Shown here in pieces: positions 54,253 to 63,142 of a stretch of DNA of 64,000 bases (its first letter is position 1; each line of letters begins with the position of its first letter). Source of the DNA: Nitrobacteraceae bacterium AZCC 2146 (lineage in GTDB: Bacteria; Pseudomonadota; Alphaproteobacteria; Rhizobiales; Xanthobacteraceae); NCBI GenBank assembly GCA_036924855.1, contig JBAGRP010000001.1, forward strand, positions 3,162,001-3,226,000, read 5' to 3'. The notes beneath the pieces were generated by a model. That model searched no databases and was not told the origin of the DNA. It worked only from the letters and a program-made list of their open reading frames with translations. The position numbers were made by a program, and so were the translations under genes.

Positions 54253-56235
54253 TCAACCGGGTACCGCGATGTGGCTTGGCGCCAGGCCAGCCCTGTGCCG
54301 TTCAACCATAGCGCGAAAAACCGCTTCGAGTTGGCGGGTGAAAAGCCGGGTGTCGAACGCGGGGGAGGTCAGGCGATTATCTGACAGTTTTCCTCTGATC
54401 TGCGCCAGCCGGTCCGGGTTGGCTGCAAGCTCAATCGCCAGCCGCTCGTAGTCTTCGAGCGTTGCGGTGATCAATTCCGGCAGACGCAGATTGTGCAGAA
54501 GGCTCGCGGCCACGCGGCCCGCAAACGTTTCGCCAAGGCAGGTCAACACCGGCAGGCCGGCCCACAGCGCATCGCTCGCGGTGGTGTGGGCGTTGTAGGG
54601 CAGCGTGTCGAGAAACAGGTCGGCGATGCGATGTCGCGCCAGATGCTCCGGCACCGGCAGCCGCGCGGCGAAAACGATGCGGTTCGCATCAACGCCGCGC
54701 GCGGCGGCCTCGCGTCGCAAGTTCGCCACCGCCGCTGCGCTGTCGTCGAGCAGCCAGAGGACGCTGCCCTTCACCTGCGTCAGGATGCGCATCCAGACAT
54801 CGAAGACGGCCGGCGTGATCTTGTAGGCGTTGTTGAAGCAGCAGAACACAACTCCCTCGGCGGGAAGGCCGCATTCTTCCCGCGTGAAGGTCTGCGCTGC
54901 GATCTCCTTCCTGTCGTCGTTGGCCTGATAGCAGTTCGGCAGCCAGGCGGCCTTCTCGGCGTAGAATGGCCGGTGCTCCGCGGGCAGCACGTGCTGGTCG
55001 GCAATGATGTAGTCCATATAGCCGGCGCCAAGCGTACCGGGAAAACCGAGATAGTTGACCTGGATCGGTGCCGCGCGTCGCGCGAACACGCCGGTGCGGT
55101 TGTCACCGAAATAGCCGTTGAGGTTGATCAGAATATCGATGCGTTGATCGCGAATCGCCGCCACGGCCTGCGGGTCGCTTAAACCTGCGATATCGATGAC
55201 GCCTTGCACGGACGCGTTGATACGCTGTCGTGTCGCGCTACCGTCGTCGAAACCGTTATCGATGGCGAAGATGTCGAACTGCCTGATGTCGTGCTGCTCG
55301 AGCACGCCGACCAGCAGCAGCGATGTCGCCTGCTGGCGAAACTCGCCGGACAGATAGCCGATTCGGATTTTAGCACCGGCCGCAGACCGCACGGAATCGG
55401 ACACATAATCATGCGCCGGAAACCGCGACGCATTGTAGAGCATGGCGCAGAGTTGGAGGCTGCGCTCCGAGGTGGCGACGCCTTGCCAGCCAAACGGCTC
55501 CGCGGAGAGCTTTCCGGACGCCAGATCGCGCTCGATCTCCGCGATCAGGCGATCTGTCCCGTTCCAGTCGCACAGCAGCATCTTCTGGTGCAGCAGATTG
55601 CCTTTCAGCAGCGGGAGATCAGGACTGATCTGCAGCGCGCGGGCATAGGCGTTCGCGGCCTCGTCTGGCCGCCGCATCTGCTGAAAGATGAAGCCGCGGC
55701 AGAACCAGGCTTCGACCAGGTCGGGCTGCAGCGCGAGCGACTGGTCGCAAGCGGCCAGCGCCTCGTCATAGCGCTTCAGCTCGGCCAGCGACTTGCTCTT
55801 GTTGAAGAATGCCGCGGGATATCGCGGATTGAGAGCTATCGCCTGATCGAAGTCGGCAATGGCGGCGGCGTAATCGCGGAGATCGTTCAGCACCGTGCCG
55901 CGGTTGTTCCAGCTTTCGGCATTGCCGGGATTGATCGCCAGCGATTCCGTGAAGCGTTGCAGCGCCTCATCGGGCCGCCCCAGTGCCTTCAAAACGAGGC
56001 CGTAATTGTAGAACGTGGCGTCGGAGGTCGCGTTGATGCGAAGCGCCGATTTCAAATACGGCTCGGCTTCAGCGTAACGCTTCAGCGCGACAAGAACGAT
56101 CGCCAGGATATTCAGCGCCGCCAGATTCTTCGGGTCTTTGCGCAAAAACTTCCTGAAATCACGCTCGGCCTCGTCGAGCCGCCCCTGCTGAAAGGACGAG
56201 ACGGCACGTTTGAACAGTTCAGCGGCAGTCGCCAT
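54253..56235 (-). CDS. TPR-domain protein with GT41 (O-GlcNAc transferase / SPINDLY-like) glycosyltransferase domain
   Basis: This 660-residue protein has about six tetratricopeptide repeats over residues 1-205 (for example YAEAEPYLKSALRINATSDA and YAAAIADFDQAIALNPRYPA). The C-terminal GT41-like domain follows: RIGYLSGEFRQQATSLLLVG at 291-310, NRTGVFARRAAPIQVNYLGF, FCCFNNAYKITP with Lys472 at the nucleotide-sugar site, and LDTLPYNAHTTASDALWAGL with His550. In human OGT the GNHPTS motif has His498; here the position is Gln302. It would transfer a sugar from a nucleotide donor to proteins or peptides; neither is known. No signal peptide is present. It is transcribed away from the porin gene across a terminator. 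Confidence 0.88.
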   Translation of the reverse strand: MATAAELFKRAVSSFQQGRLDEAERDFRKFLRKDPKNLAALNILAIVLVALKRYAEAEPYLKSALRINATSDATFYNYGLVLKALGRPDEALQRFTESLAINPGNAESWNNRGTVLNDLRDYAAAIADFDQAIALNPRYPAAFFNKSKSLAELKRYDEALAACDQSLALQPDLVEAWFCRGFIFQQMRRPDEAANAYARALQISPDLPLLKGNLLHQKMLLCDWNGTDRLIAEIERDLASGKLSAEPFGWQGVATSERSLQLCAMLYNASRFPAHDYVSDSVRSAAGAKIRIGYLSGEFRQQATSLLLVGVLEQHDIRQFDIFAIDNGFDDGSATRQRINASVQGVIDIAGLSDPQAVAAIRDQRIDILINLNGYFGDNRTGVFARRAAPIQVNYLGFPGTLGAGYMDYIIADQHVLPAEHRPFYAEKAAWLPNCYQANDDRKEIAAQTFTREECGLPAEGVVFCCFNNAYKITPAVFDVWMRILTQVKGSVLWLLDDSAAAVANLRREAAARGVDANRIVFAARLPVPEHLARHRIADLFLDTLPYNAHTTASDALWAGLPVLTCLGETFAGRVAASLLHNLRLPELITATLEDYERLAIELAANPDRLAQIRGKLSDNRLTSPAFDTRLFTRQLEAVFRAMVERHRAGLAPSHIAVPG

Positions 56236-56347
56236 TCGCTTGCAAGACCTTCACGTTCCCGGACTCAACAAGCCGGCGTTATAGACGCACGGCGGACCGA
56301 GGTCGACAGCAGCGGGGCGCGTCCTGCGCAGGGCGGCGGGCGCAAGC

Positions 56348-56385
56348 AAAAACCCCCGGCAGTTTCCTGCCGGGGGTCTTTTTTT
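56348..56385. terminator. Strong bidirectional intrinsic terminator behind the porin gene
   Basis: ACCCCCGGCAG and CTGCCGGGGGT make a strong 11-base stem with a short loop, with AAAAA on the left and TCTTTTTTT on the right. On the minus strand it follows the porin stop by about 30 bases and ends its message before the glycosyltransferase gene. Confidence 0.92.
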
Positions 56386-56415
56386 CAGACGGTGAGCGTC
56401 GTCAGACGATCAAGA

Positions 56416-57963
56416 TCAGAAGGAGCGGATCGCCTGGACCGCACCATTGTAGGTGTTCTGGTTTCCGAGGTTGAACACCTGACCGGCGGTTTGACCCGTC
56501 GGTGCGGCGACCGACGTGTAGGTGCCGGACAGGCCCTGGCCGAGACGGCTGTAGATGAACTCAGCCGAGAAGGTCAAATCCTTGACAGGGGTCCAAGCTG
56601 TCTTGGTGCCGATCTGGGCAACGCTCAAGCTGAAGTTGCCGGTTGCGTTCAGGATACCAGCCGTGATCGGGCTGATCGCAGCAGTGGAAGCTGCCTGAAT
56701 GCCAAGTCGTCCACCAGCTCCGAAGGCGGCGGCCAGCAACGCATCACCAGCACCACCGTACGAGATCTTGCTGTACGAACCGAACACCGACGTACGCCAC
56801 TGCGGGGTCCAGTAATGTTCGAACGCCGCATCAACTTGCCAGGCCTTGGAGGTCTGGATGGAACCGCCCGGAGCGAACACGCCATCGAGGATGTAGCCGA
56901 AGCCGAGCGAGTTGCCGTTGACGCGCGAGAAGCGCCCGCCGCCGGTGGTGTCAACCGTACCGCCGAACACGTACTTGGCAGCGCCATCCGCGTAGGTGGC
57001 TTCAACCAAGAACCTGTCGCCAGTACCGGTGGGCAGCTGGGTCAGGCTGAGGCCTGCGGTGACCGCGTAACCCCACTTGTCGTCCGGGTGACCGGTCAGG
57101 TTGCTGTTCGCGGTGTTGAAGCCGGTCGTGATGTTGTGGCCGGCGGCACCGAAGTTGAAGGTACCCCAAGCCTGGTCGACCTTGATGTTGCCGACGATTT
57201 CAGGAATGTGATCGCCGCCAGCAGCGTTGCCGAGGAAGGTGTTCGTACCACCGTTCGGAGAACCACCATAGCCAATGGTCAGGAACGGGTTGGCGCCCGG
57301 TGCAAGGATGAAGCCAGACGTGTTGTAGACGCCTGCCGTGCGGTAGGGTTGGCCGTCTTCGAGCGAGATCGTGCCCGACACGCCGTTTCCGAAGGAAGCG
57401 GTGTAGGCGATCTGCGCGATACCGGTCGCGTTGTTGGAGCCCTGGAACAAGCCGGACGAGATGTTCGGCCGGGCCAGCGTCCACTGCGGGTCGAACTGCG
57501 AAACAGCCTTACCCAAGGTGAAGCCGGCGAACTGGATGAACGCGTAGTCGACTTCGACATAGCCACCAGCGATGGTCTCGCGGCCCTGCAGGAAGTCGAA
57601 CTGGACGTTGGCGTAGGTACGCAGAACACCGTACTCAGTCGCGGTACGCGTATCTTCCGTGAGGTTGAGGCGCTCGCGAGTGGTGAAGTTGTTCTTGGTC
57701 CAGAGATTGTTGCCGCCGGCGCCGCCCTGAAGGAACGGAACGTCGTAGCTACCCCCGTTGAACGCGGTATCGAGGCGGATCGCGCCGCCGATCTTGATGC
57801 AGGTATCGGTGCCCGGGATGTAATAGAAGCCGGCGCCGTAGAGGGAGCAGATTTTCACGTATTCGACCGCTTTGGCCTTCACCGGAAGATCGGCTGCCTG
57901 CGCTCCGCTCATGGCGATCAGACCCGCCGCTGAGCCGAGAATAAGGCTCTTAATCATCGTCAT
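56416..57963 (-). CDS. Outer-membrane porin, Bradyrhizobium type
   Basis: This 515-residue beta-barrel protein forms a general diffusion channel in the outer membrane. A Sec signal peptide, SLILGSAAGLIAMSGAQAAD, precedes the mature start LPVKAKAVEYVKICSLYGAG. The segment FYYIPGTDTCIKIGG, with two cysteines, is the hallmark of the porin_2 family of Rhizobiales. Many alternating aromatic/polar strands follow, and the chain ends in IRSF, the terminal phenylalanine expected for barrel assembly. ATG at 57963 has a perfect GGAGG six bases upstream; the longer upstream frame covers the promoter and is rejected. The strong ribosome site and strong terminator suggest high expression. The divergent marR gene shares its 348-base upstream region. 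Confidence 0.94.
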   Translation of the reverse strand: MTMIKSLILGSAAGLIAMSGAQAADLPVKAKAVEYVKICSLYGAGFYYIPGTDTCIKIGGAIRLDTAFNGGSYDVPFLQGGAGGNNLWTKNNFTTRERLNLTEDTRTATEYGVLRTYANVQFDFLQGRETIAGGYVEVDYAFIQFAGFTLGKAVSQFDPQWTLARPNISSGLFQGSNNATGIAQIAYTASFGNGVSGTISLEDGQPYRTAGVYNTSGFILAPGANPFLTIGYGGSPNGGTNTFLGNAAGGDHIPEIVGNIKVDQAWGTFNFGAAGHNITTGFNTANSNLTGHPDDKWGYAVTAGLSLTQLPTGTGDRFLVEATYADGAAKYVFGGTVDTTGGGRFSRVNGNSLGFGYILDGVFAPGGSIQTSKAWQVDAAFEHYWTPQWRTSVFGSYSKISYGGAGDALLAAAFGAGGRLGIQAASTAAISPITAGILNATGNFSLSVAQIGTKTAWTPVKDLTFSAEFIYSRLGQGLSGTYTSVAAPTGQTAGQVFNLGNQNTYNGAVQAIRSF

Positions 57964-58311
57964 GTTAAACCTCCAAGTTGTTCTTAAAGGGAAGGTTCCG
58001 GATCCGCTGGGCGTAAACACCCGAAGATTAGTTCCCCTAGTCCCCAGACTAACCGCCAAGCACTTCGCGTTTTCGGACACACCCGCATAACGCGAGGTAC
58101 TAAAGCGAACCACTTCAACGGGACGATCGCGGGTTGCCCCATCGCCGTGATCGACAATGCCTGTGCAACTCTTAGAAGCAAAATACTTTATCAACTCATG
58201 TAACTTTATCGCGACGCAGTGTGGTTTATCGGCAACAGCGACATATTGCCGGTTGCCTCGTTCAATCAATTGATCCAGTTATGTATTTTGCAAATGTCCG
58301 GGAATATCGAA
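57964..58311. promoter_or_regulatory. Divergent promoter region of porin and marR
   Basis: This 348-base gap is AT-rich near marR. ACTTTATC occurs twice in direct orientation, at 58185-58192 and 58203-58210, 18 bases apart. No reliable -35/-10 pair can be named. The segment just before the porin gene is a long leader. Confidence 0.45.
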
Positions 58312-58857
58312 ATGGCGGAACGACCGAGCACGACCAAGCGGATGGGGTCGGCCAACGACAGTCAGAAACCGCCAACGGCAGATGTGCACGGCAAGAATCA
58401 GGAGATCGTCCGGCAGTTCGTCTGGGACATCGCCTCGATCAACGTCCATCTGGAGGAGATTCGGCATTTCTGGGCGAAGGAACTGGGAATCAGCGGCCCG
58501 CAGTGGATGATCCTGATGGCCATCGGCGACCTGGATCGGGGCAAGGGGGTACCGGTCAAAGACGTCTCGGCCATGCTTCATGTCGACCCGTCCTTTGTCA
58601 CCACCCAGTCCAAAATGCTCGAAAAGAACGGCTTCACGCGCCGGGTACCGTCAAGCGAAGATGCCAGGGTGGTGCTGATGTCGTTGTCCGACAAGGCCAG
58701 CAAGAAGATTGCGTTGCTTTCGTCGCGACGCGAACAGCTGAAGGATTTCGTTCTTGCCGGGTTCGATGACCGCACCTTGAAGGAGATTACCGACCAACTG
58801 GCAGCGCTGAAGAATCGCCTGGAGAAGGCGACGCTGATGCTGGCGGTGGACGGCTGA
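58312..58857 (+). CDS. MarR-family transcriptional regulator
   Basis: The product is a 181-residue MarR-type winged-helix protein from the chosen ATG at 58312; ATGs at 58294 and 58219 would lengthen it, and none has a strong ribosome site. The fold is visible in FWAKELGISGPQWMILMAIG, VKDVSAMLHVDPSFVTTQSK (recognition helix near residue 95) and the wing RRVPSSEDARVVLMSL. MarR proteins usually repress nearby genes and respond to small aromatic or phenolic ligands. It is divergent from the porin and converges on the hydrolase-like gene, so the porin is a possible target. Confidence 0.87.
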   Translation: MAERPSTTKRMGSANDSQKPPTADVHGKNQEIVRQFVWDIASINVHLEEIRHFWAKELGISGPQWMILMAIGDLDRGKGVPVKDVSAMLHVDPSFVTTQSKMLEKNGFTRRVPSSEDARVVLMSLSDKASKKIALLSSRREQLKDFVLAGFDDRTLKEITDQLAALKNRLEKATLMLAVDG

Positions 58858-58896
58858 TCGCAGCGGCGCTGTGGATTTCACGCCGTAGCAACCGGC

Positions 58897-60093
58897 CTAT
58901 TTCTTGCGGCCGAGTCGGTCCGCGATCCAGTCGAAGATAAACTCGTTTCCGATGGTCGGGTTATCGAGCTGGGCGTGCGATGCTGCCGTTTCGGATGCAG
59001 AGAATATCTTAAGTTCGATCTCCTGCCCGCCGGCGATCAGAGCATCGCAACATTGGGTAACGTGACCGGCGTCAAGCCAGTCATGTTCGCCCAGCGCCAC
59101 CAGCATCGGGCACCGGATATTTCTCGCGATGCTGCTGCGGCAGAGTTTATCGATGTCATCGGCAAAGTCGGCAGTGGCGGTTCCGCCTGACAGCCGGGTG
59201 GCGAGAAACGCCCGCTCGTGCAGATCCCAAATCCCGGCATCGCAGACCGCCGCCGCAAATCGGTCGTCGAACGCGGCACCGCGGGTGGCAAAGGATGCGC
59301 CCAACCCATCGCCGAAAATGGCGATCTTGCGCGGATCGACATCACTGCGATCGACCAGATAATCGACCCAGTTGCTGATCGCGGTTTCGATATCATAGCG
59401 CCCGAACGCATGATTTGCGGTTCGGCGATATCCCTGGCCGGGAAGATCGACCAAAAGCAGCGACAAGCCTCGCTCATGCGCATAGCGCGGCATCCGGTAG
59501 AGGTGTTCCTCCTTGTACTGGTCTGGCGCACCGATGCAGACCACGACCGGCGCCCGCCGCGATCGGCCCGGAGCGGGAAGAAAGTAGCCCTGCAGGGTCT
59601 TGTCGTCCGACCACGCAATTTCCACTACCTCGCCCACCGGCGTCACATGCCGCAGATATAGCTGTGAGCACGCGAGCATTTGCGTGAGCGCCGTGTCGCG
59701 CCTGACGTCGCAAACCTTCATGAAGGCCTGCGCTGTGCTATAATAGTTAGCCGCGCGTAGCCAGTTGCTCAGCGCCGTTTTGACGTGGCCCCTGGCCAGC
59801 GCGATATCGCCGCGCGCCTTGTTGAGGTCAGCCGCTTTTTTCCATTGCTGGTACCAGCTTTCCTCGCAAGCCGGATCGATGCCGCTTGCCGCCAGCAAGC
59901 ATTCCGAAACCGTGCTGCCGCCCTCTTGCGCGGCGCCGAGCACTCGCATGAACTGGAATGAATAATTCTCGTTCCCGGGCCACTGCATCCAGCCACGAGA
60001 ATCGTAGAACGGAGCTGTCCTATCGATGGCGATGATTGTCTCGTCCCCCAGTTTTCTTTTATAGTATTGGCTTGTCGTATCGGCGCAATTCAT
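58897..60093 (-). CDS. Alpha/beta-hydrolase-fold protein lacking the nucleophilic serine
   Basis: This 398-residue protein resembles the FrsA / 2,6-dihydropseudooxynicotine hydrolase group: a helical N-terminal cap (about residues 85-140, YQQWKKAADLNKARGDIALA) and a C-terminal hydrolase domain (APVVVCIGAPDQYKEEHLYR, LSLLLVDLPGQGYRR). At the nucleophile elbow, normally GxSxG, it reads FGDGLGASFATR, with Gly (codon 59305-59307) where the serine belongs. The later acid (GEHDWLDAGH) and a histidine (ETAASHAQLD) remain. It may be catalytically dead, use another residue, or act in binding. ATG at 60093 is preferred over TTG at 60117; neither has a clear ribosome site. Confidence 0.8.
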   Translation of the reverse strand: MNCADTTSQYYKRKLGDETIIAIDRTAPFYDSRGWMQWPGNENYSFQFMRVLGAAQEGGSTVSECLLAASGIDPACEESWYQQWKKAADLNKARGDIALARGHVKTALSNWLRAANYYSTAQAFMKVCDVRRDTALTQMLACSQLYLRHVTPVGEVVEIAWSDDKTLQGYFLPAPGRSRRAPVVVCIGAPDQYKEEHLYRMPRYAHERGLSLLLVDLPGQGYRRTANHAFGRYDIETAISNWVDYLVDRSDVDPRKIAIFGDGLGASFATRGAAFDDRFAAAVCDAGIWDLHERAFLATRLSGGTATADFADDIDKLCRSSIARNIRCPMLVALGEHDWLDAGHVTQCCDALIAGGQEIELKIFSASETAASHAQLDNPTIGNEFIFDWIADRLGRKK

Positions 60094-60282
60094 CAGATCG
60101 AAAGCGCAAGTTAACAAAGCTGTGCGTCACTCTTCGGCAACTGCACATTGTATTAGTAACTCAATTTTTTAATCGAGCAAAGATTAATGTGACAACACGA
60201 ATGAATGTTTCGGCCCGAGCAGGCGCGATCGTCAATACATCTAACCAATTGTTGCAGTGCGAAGTGCCTGATACCGATCGAA

Positions 60283-60645
60283 CTACAGTACCGACAACGC
60301 GTCCGCATCGATCCAGATCTGTCCATCGGCGGCACGCACGGGATAGCGCCGCAAGGCGCGGCTCGGCCACCCCGGTGAGATTGTACCATCGACAAGACTG
60401 AACCAGGCGAGATGGCGCGGGCAATGCAGCTGGCCGTCAGCGATGCGGCCAAGGCTGAGATCGGCCTGCTCGTGCGGGCAGGCGCGCTCGCAGGCATAGA
60501 GCTGCTCATCGTCCTTGATGATGAGGAGGTCGACGCCGCCTACCTTCGCGCAAATGATTTTCTGTTCCGTCAGGCGATCCTTGGCGCAGACTGCGACCCA
60601 CCTGGCGGGATTTTCCTCACCCGCCAAGATAGGCCCGTCGCACAT
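60283..60645 (-). CDS. Rieske-type 2Fe-2S ferredoxin
   Basis: This 120-residue protein has a complete Rieske site: Cys56-Pro-His58 in ERACPHEQADLSLGRI and Cys75-Pro-Arg-His78 in HCPRHLAWFSL, so two Cys and two His bind a 2Fe-2S cluster. It resembles ferredoxin components of ring-hydroxylating oxygenases and NirD-like proteins. It overlaps the 3' end of livF by 29 bases on the same strand and therefore belongs to that operon; a later start near residue 18 is possible. No oxygenase or reductase is present in the window, so its redox partner is unknown. The downstream gap (60094-60282) is AT-rich with no feature. Confidence 0.85.
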   Translation of the reverse strand: MCDGPILAGEENPARWVAVCAKDRLTEQKIICAKVGGVDLLIIKDDEQLYACERACPHEQADLSLGRIADGQLHCPRHLAWFSLVDGTISPGWPSRALRRYPVRAADGQIWIDADALSVL

Positions 60646-61321
60646 GCTCGTTCTCGATCAGATCGACGCCGGCGCCGGACAGCACCACACGTCCGGCCTC
60701 CAGCAGGTAGGCATGATCGCACATCTCCAGCGCCGCGAAGGCGTTCTGCTCGACCAGCAGCACCGTGGTGCCGGCGTCGCGGATCGCGCGGATGATCGCA
60801 AAGGTGCGCTCGACGATATTGGGCGCCAGGCCCAGCGACGGTTCGTCGAACATCACCAGCCGGGGACGCGACATCAGCGCCCGGCCGATCGCCAGCATCT
60901 GCTGCTCGCCGCCGGACAGCGTGCCGGCCGCCTGCTTGCGACGTTCGGCGAGCCGCGGAAATTCGCCGTAGATCCGATCGCGATCGGCGGCAACCTCCGA
61001 CGTGTCGGAGCGCAGATAGGCGCCCATGTCGAGATTTTCCGCCACCGTCATGTGCGGAAAGACACGACGCCCTTCCGGGCAATGCGCGATGCCTTTGGTC
61101 AGCACGCGCTGCGGGCTGGCGCCGGCGATGTCCTCGCCCTCGAACATCATGCTGCCCGAGCGCGCAGGCACGAGGCCCGAAATCGCACGCAGCGTCGTGC
61201 TCTTGCCAGCCCCATTGGCGCCGATCAGCGCCACCAACTGACCGGCCTTCACTGACAGCGTCACGCCTTTCAGCGCGGTGACCTGGCCGTAGGCGCAAAC
61301 CATGTCGCGGATTTCAAGCAT
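60617..61321 (-). CDS. Branched-chain-type ABC transporter ATPase LivF
   Basis: This 234-residue ATPase shows Walker A GANGAGKS, the LivF block AHCPEGRRVFPHMTVAENLD, signature TLSGGEQQMLAIGRAL, Walker B LVMFDEPSLGLAP and VEQNAFAAL at the switch. It overlaps livG by eight bases and the Rieske gene by 29. It is part of the third HAAT transporter with LivH-LivM-LivG; the binding-protein gene must lie outside the window. Confidence 0.93.
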   Translation of the reverse strand: MLEIRDMVCAYGQVTALKGVTLSVKAGQLVALIGANGAGKSTTLRAISGLVPARSGSMMFEGEDIAGASPQRVLTKGIAHCPEGRRVFPHMTVAENLDMGAYLRSDTSEVAADRDRIYGEFPRLAERRKQAAGTLSGGEQQMLAIGRALMSRPRLVMFDEPSLGLAPNIVERTFAIIRAIRDAGTTVLLVEQNAFAALEMCDHAYLLEAGRVVLSGAGVDLIENEHVRRAYLGG

Positions 61322-62102
61322 GCTTCGCGACCTCCTTCGCGCCTTGCCCCAGATAGGCTTCGATGACGGCGGGATCGTTACGAATGGTCTCCGGCGCGCC
61401 CGCCGCGATGATGCGGCCGTAGTTCAGCACCACGATACGGTCCGACACACTCATCACCATCGGCATGTCGTGCTCGACCAAGAGGATGGTGACACCGCGA
61501 TCTCTTATGCTGCGGATCAGCTGCACGAAAGTATGGGTCTCCGACGCGTTCATGCCGGAAACGGGCTCGTCGAGCAGCAACATCGAGGGCTGCGCCGCCA
61601 GCGCCAGCGCGACGCCGACCAGCCGCTGCTCGCCATAGGACAGCGAGCCCGCGAGATCGTTGGCGCGGGCCTCCAGCCCGATCCAGCGCACCAGCTCGGT
61701 GGCGCGTTCGCGTTGCGCACGCTCCGAAGCCCGTGCGCGCGGAAATCCCAAAATGGCTTCAACCAGACCCAGCTTGCCCTGACGATGCAGGCCGATCAGC
61801 ACGTTGTCGTAGACGGTGTCATTGGGGAAGACGCTGGTGCGCTGGAAGGTGCGGATCAGGCCGAGATCCGCTATCTCATGCGGCTTCAGGCCATTGAGCA
61901 CCGTGCCGCGATATTTCACCACGCCCTTGGTGGGATCGAGGAAGCCGGTCATGACGTTGAAGGCGGTGGTCTTGCCAGCTCCGTTCGGCCCGATCAGGCT
62001 GACGATCTGACCTTCGCCGACCGTGAAATCGAGATCCGACAGCGCGACCAGGCCGCCGAACTGCACGCCGACGTGCTCGATGCTGAGAACGGCTTCAGCC
62101 AT
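61314..62102 (-). CDS. Branched-chain-type ABC transporter ATPase LivG
   Basis: This 262-residue ATPase has Walker A GPNGAGKT, LGLIRTFQRTSVF at the Q-loop, signature variant LSYGEQRLVGVALAL, Walker B MLLLDEPVSGMN and the switch LLVEHDMPMVM. ATG at 62102 shares one base with the livM stop; a GTG one codon upstream is an alternative. It is followed by livF with an eight-base overlap. The EPVSGMN insert is a LivG feature. Confidence 0.93.
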   Translation of the reverse strand: MAEAVLSIEHVGVQFGGLVALSDLDFTVGEGQIVSLIGPNGAGKTTAFNVMTGFLDPTKGVVKYRGTVLNGLKPHEIADLGLIRTFQRTSVFPNDTVYDNVLIGLHRQGKLGLVEAILGFPRARASERAQRERATELVRWIGLEARANDLAGSLSYGEQRLVGVALALAAQPSMLLLDEPVSGMNASETHTFVQLIRSIRDRGVTILLVEHDMPMVMSVSDRIVVLNYGRIIAAGAPETIRNDPAVIEAYLGQGAKEVAKHA

Positions 62103-63142
62103 CACGCGCGCTCCTCGGCAGTACGCTCGGTAACCTTGACGGCCTTATTGCCCTTGGCGCGCGACAGCCCCAAACGTGGCGCCAGCGACGGCACGATGCC
62201 TCTTGGCAACACGAACAGGATCAGAATCAGCACGCCGCCATAAGTGATCCACTGCGCCTCCGGCGGCATCACTGGCCGCAGGAAAACCGGCAACAGGCCG
62301 AAGATCACGCCGCCAACCACGGGTCCCGCCAGCGAGCCCTTGCCGCCGCTCACCACCATGATCACCATCGTCACCGTGTTGATGAAGGCGAAGACGTCGG
62401 GATCGATGATGCGGATGTAATGCGCATAGAGACTACCGGCCGCACCGGCGATGCCGGCGGAGATCACCGCTGCCAACGTCAGCGTCTTGGTGACATCGAT
62501 GCCGACCGCAACGGCGAGGGTTTCGTTTTCCATCAAGCCGCGCATCGCGCGGCCGAAATGCGAATGCACCAGGCGCGAGATCAGGAAATATGCAGCCGCC
62601 GCGACGACCAGTACCAGATAGTAGTTCTGCAACTTCGTTTTCAGAACGAGGTAGCCGAGGCCGGGCAGTCCCACGGTAATGGATGGAATGTTGGTCAGCG
62701 CCAGCGGGCCTTGCGTGAGCTCCACCCAGTTCAGCGCCACCAGCCGGACCACTTCGGCAAAGGAGATGGTGACGATGACGAAATACGCGCCGCGCACACT
62801 GAACGACAGCCGGCCGACCAGATAGCCGCAGAAGCCGGAGATGATAATCGCCAGCACGAAGCCGACGATCGGCGGCCACGGCACATGCACGATATGGAAA
62901 TCGCCGACAATGCCGACGTCGAAGCCGAGCGAGGTCAGCGCGCTGACATAGGCGCCGATGCCGAAGAAGGCGATATGGCCTAGGCTGAGCTGGCCGGTGA
63001 AGCCGAGCAGCAGGTTCAGGCTCATGGCGCCGATGATGAAGATGCCGGTGGTGATCAGCGCGTTGAGCAGATACGGATCCTGCAGCCACAGCGGCACCGA
63101 GGCGAAGACGGCCAAGCTGATGAGCGTCGCGATCTGGTTCAT
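62102..63142 (-). CDS. Branched-chain-type ABC transporter permease LivM
   Basis: This 346-residue permease starts at ATG 63142, overlapping the livH stop by four bases (ATGA); the longer frame upstream runs antisense-like through livH and is rejected. LivM motifs are GAMSLNLLLGFTGQLSLGHI, FFGIGAYVSALTSLG, GAYFVIVTISFAEVVRLVAL and SGGKGSLAGPVVGGVIFGLL. About nine hydrophobic segments are present. It has a basic C-terminal tail of about 30 residues. It forms the channel with LivH. Confidence 0.92.
   Translation of the reverse strand: MNQIATLISLAVFASVPLWLQDPYLLNALITTGIFIIGAMSLNLLLGFTGQLSLGHIAFFGIGAYVSALTSLGFDVGIVGDFHIVHVPWPPIVGFVLAIIISGFCGYLVGRLSFSVRGAYFVIVTISFAEVVRLVALNWVELTQGPLALTNIPSITVGLPGLGYLVLKTKLQNYYLVLVVAAAAYFLISRLVHSHFGRAMRGLMENETLAVAVGIDVTKTLTLAAVISAGIAGAAGSLYAHYIRIIDPDVFAFINTVTMVIMVVSGGKGSLAGPVVGGVIFGLLPVFLRPVMPPEAQWITYGGVLILILFVLPRGIVPSLAPRLGLSRAKGNKAVKVTERTAEERA

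Noticed and set aside
55204..57933. 909-codon plus-strand frame across the porin and glycosyltransferase genes
   Set aside because: It runs through two unrelated real genes and a strong terminator; no plausible product.
56416..58269. 617-residue start for the porin
   Set aside because: The extra N-terminal part lies in the promoter region; GGAGG and a signal peptide begin at 57963.
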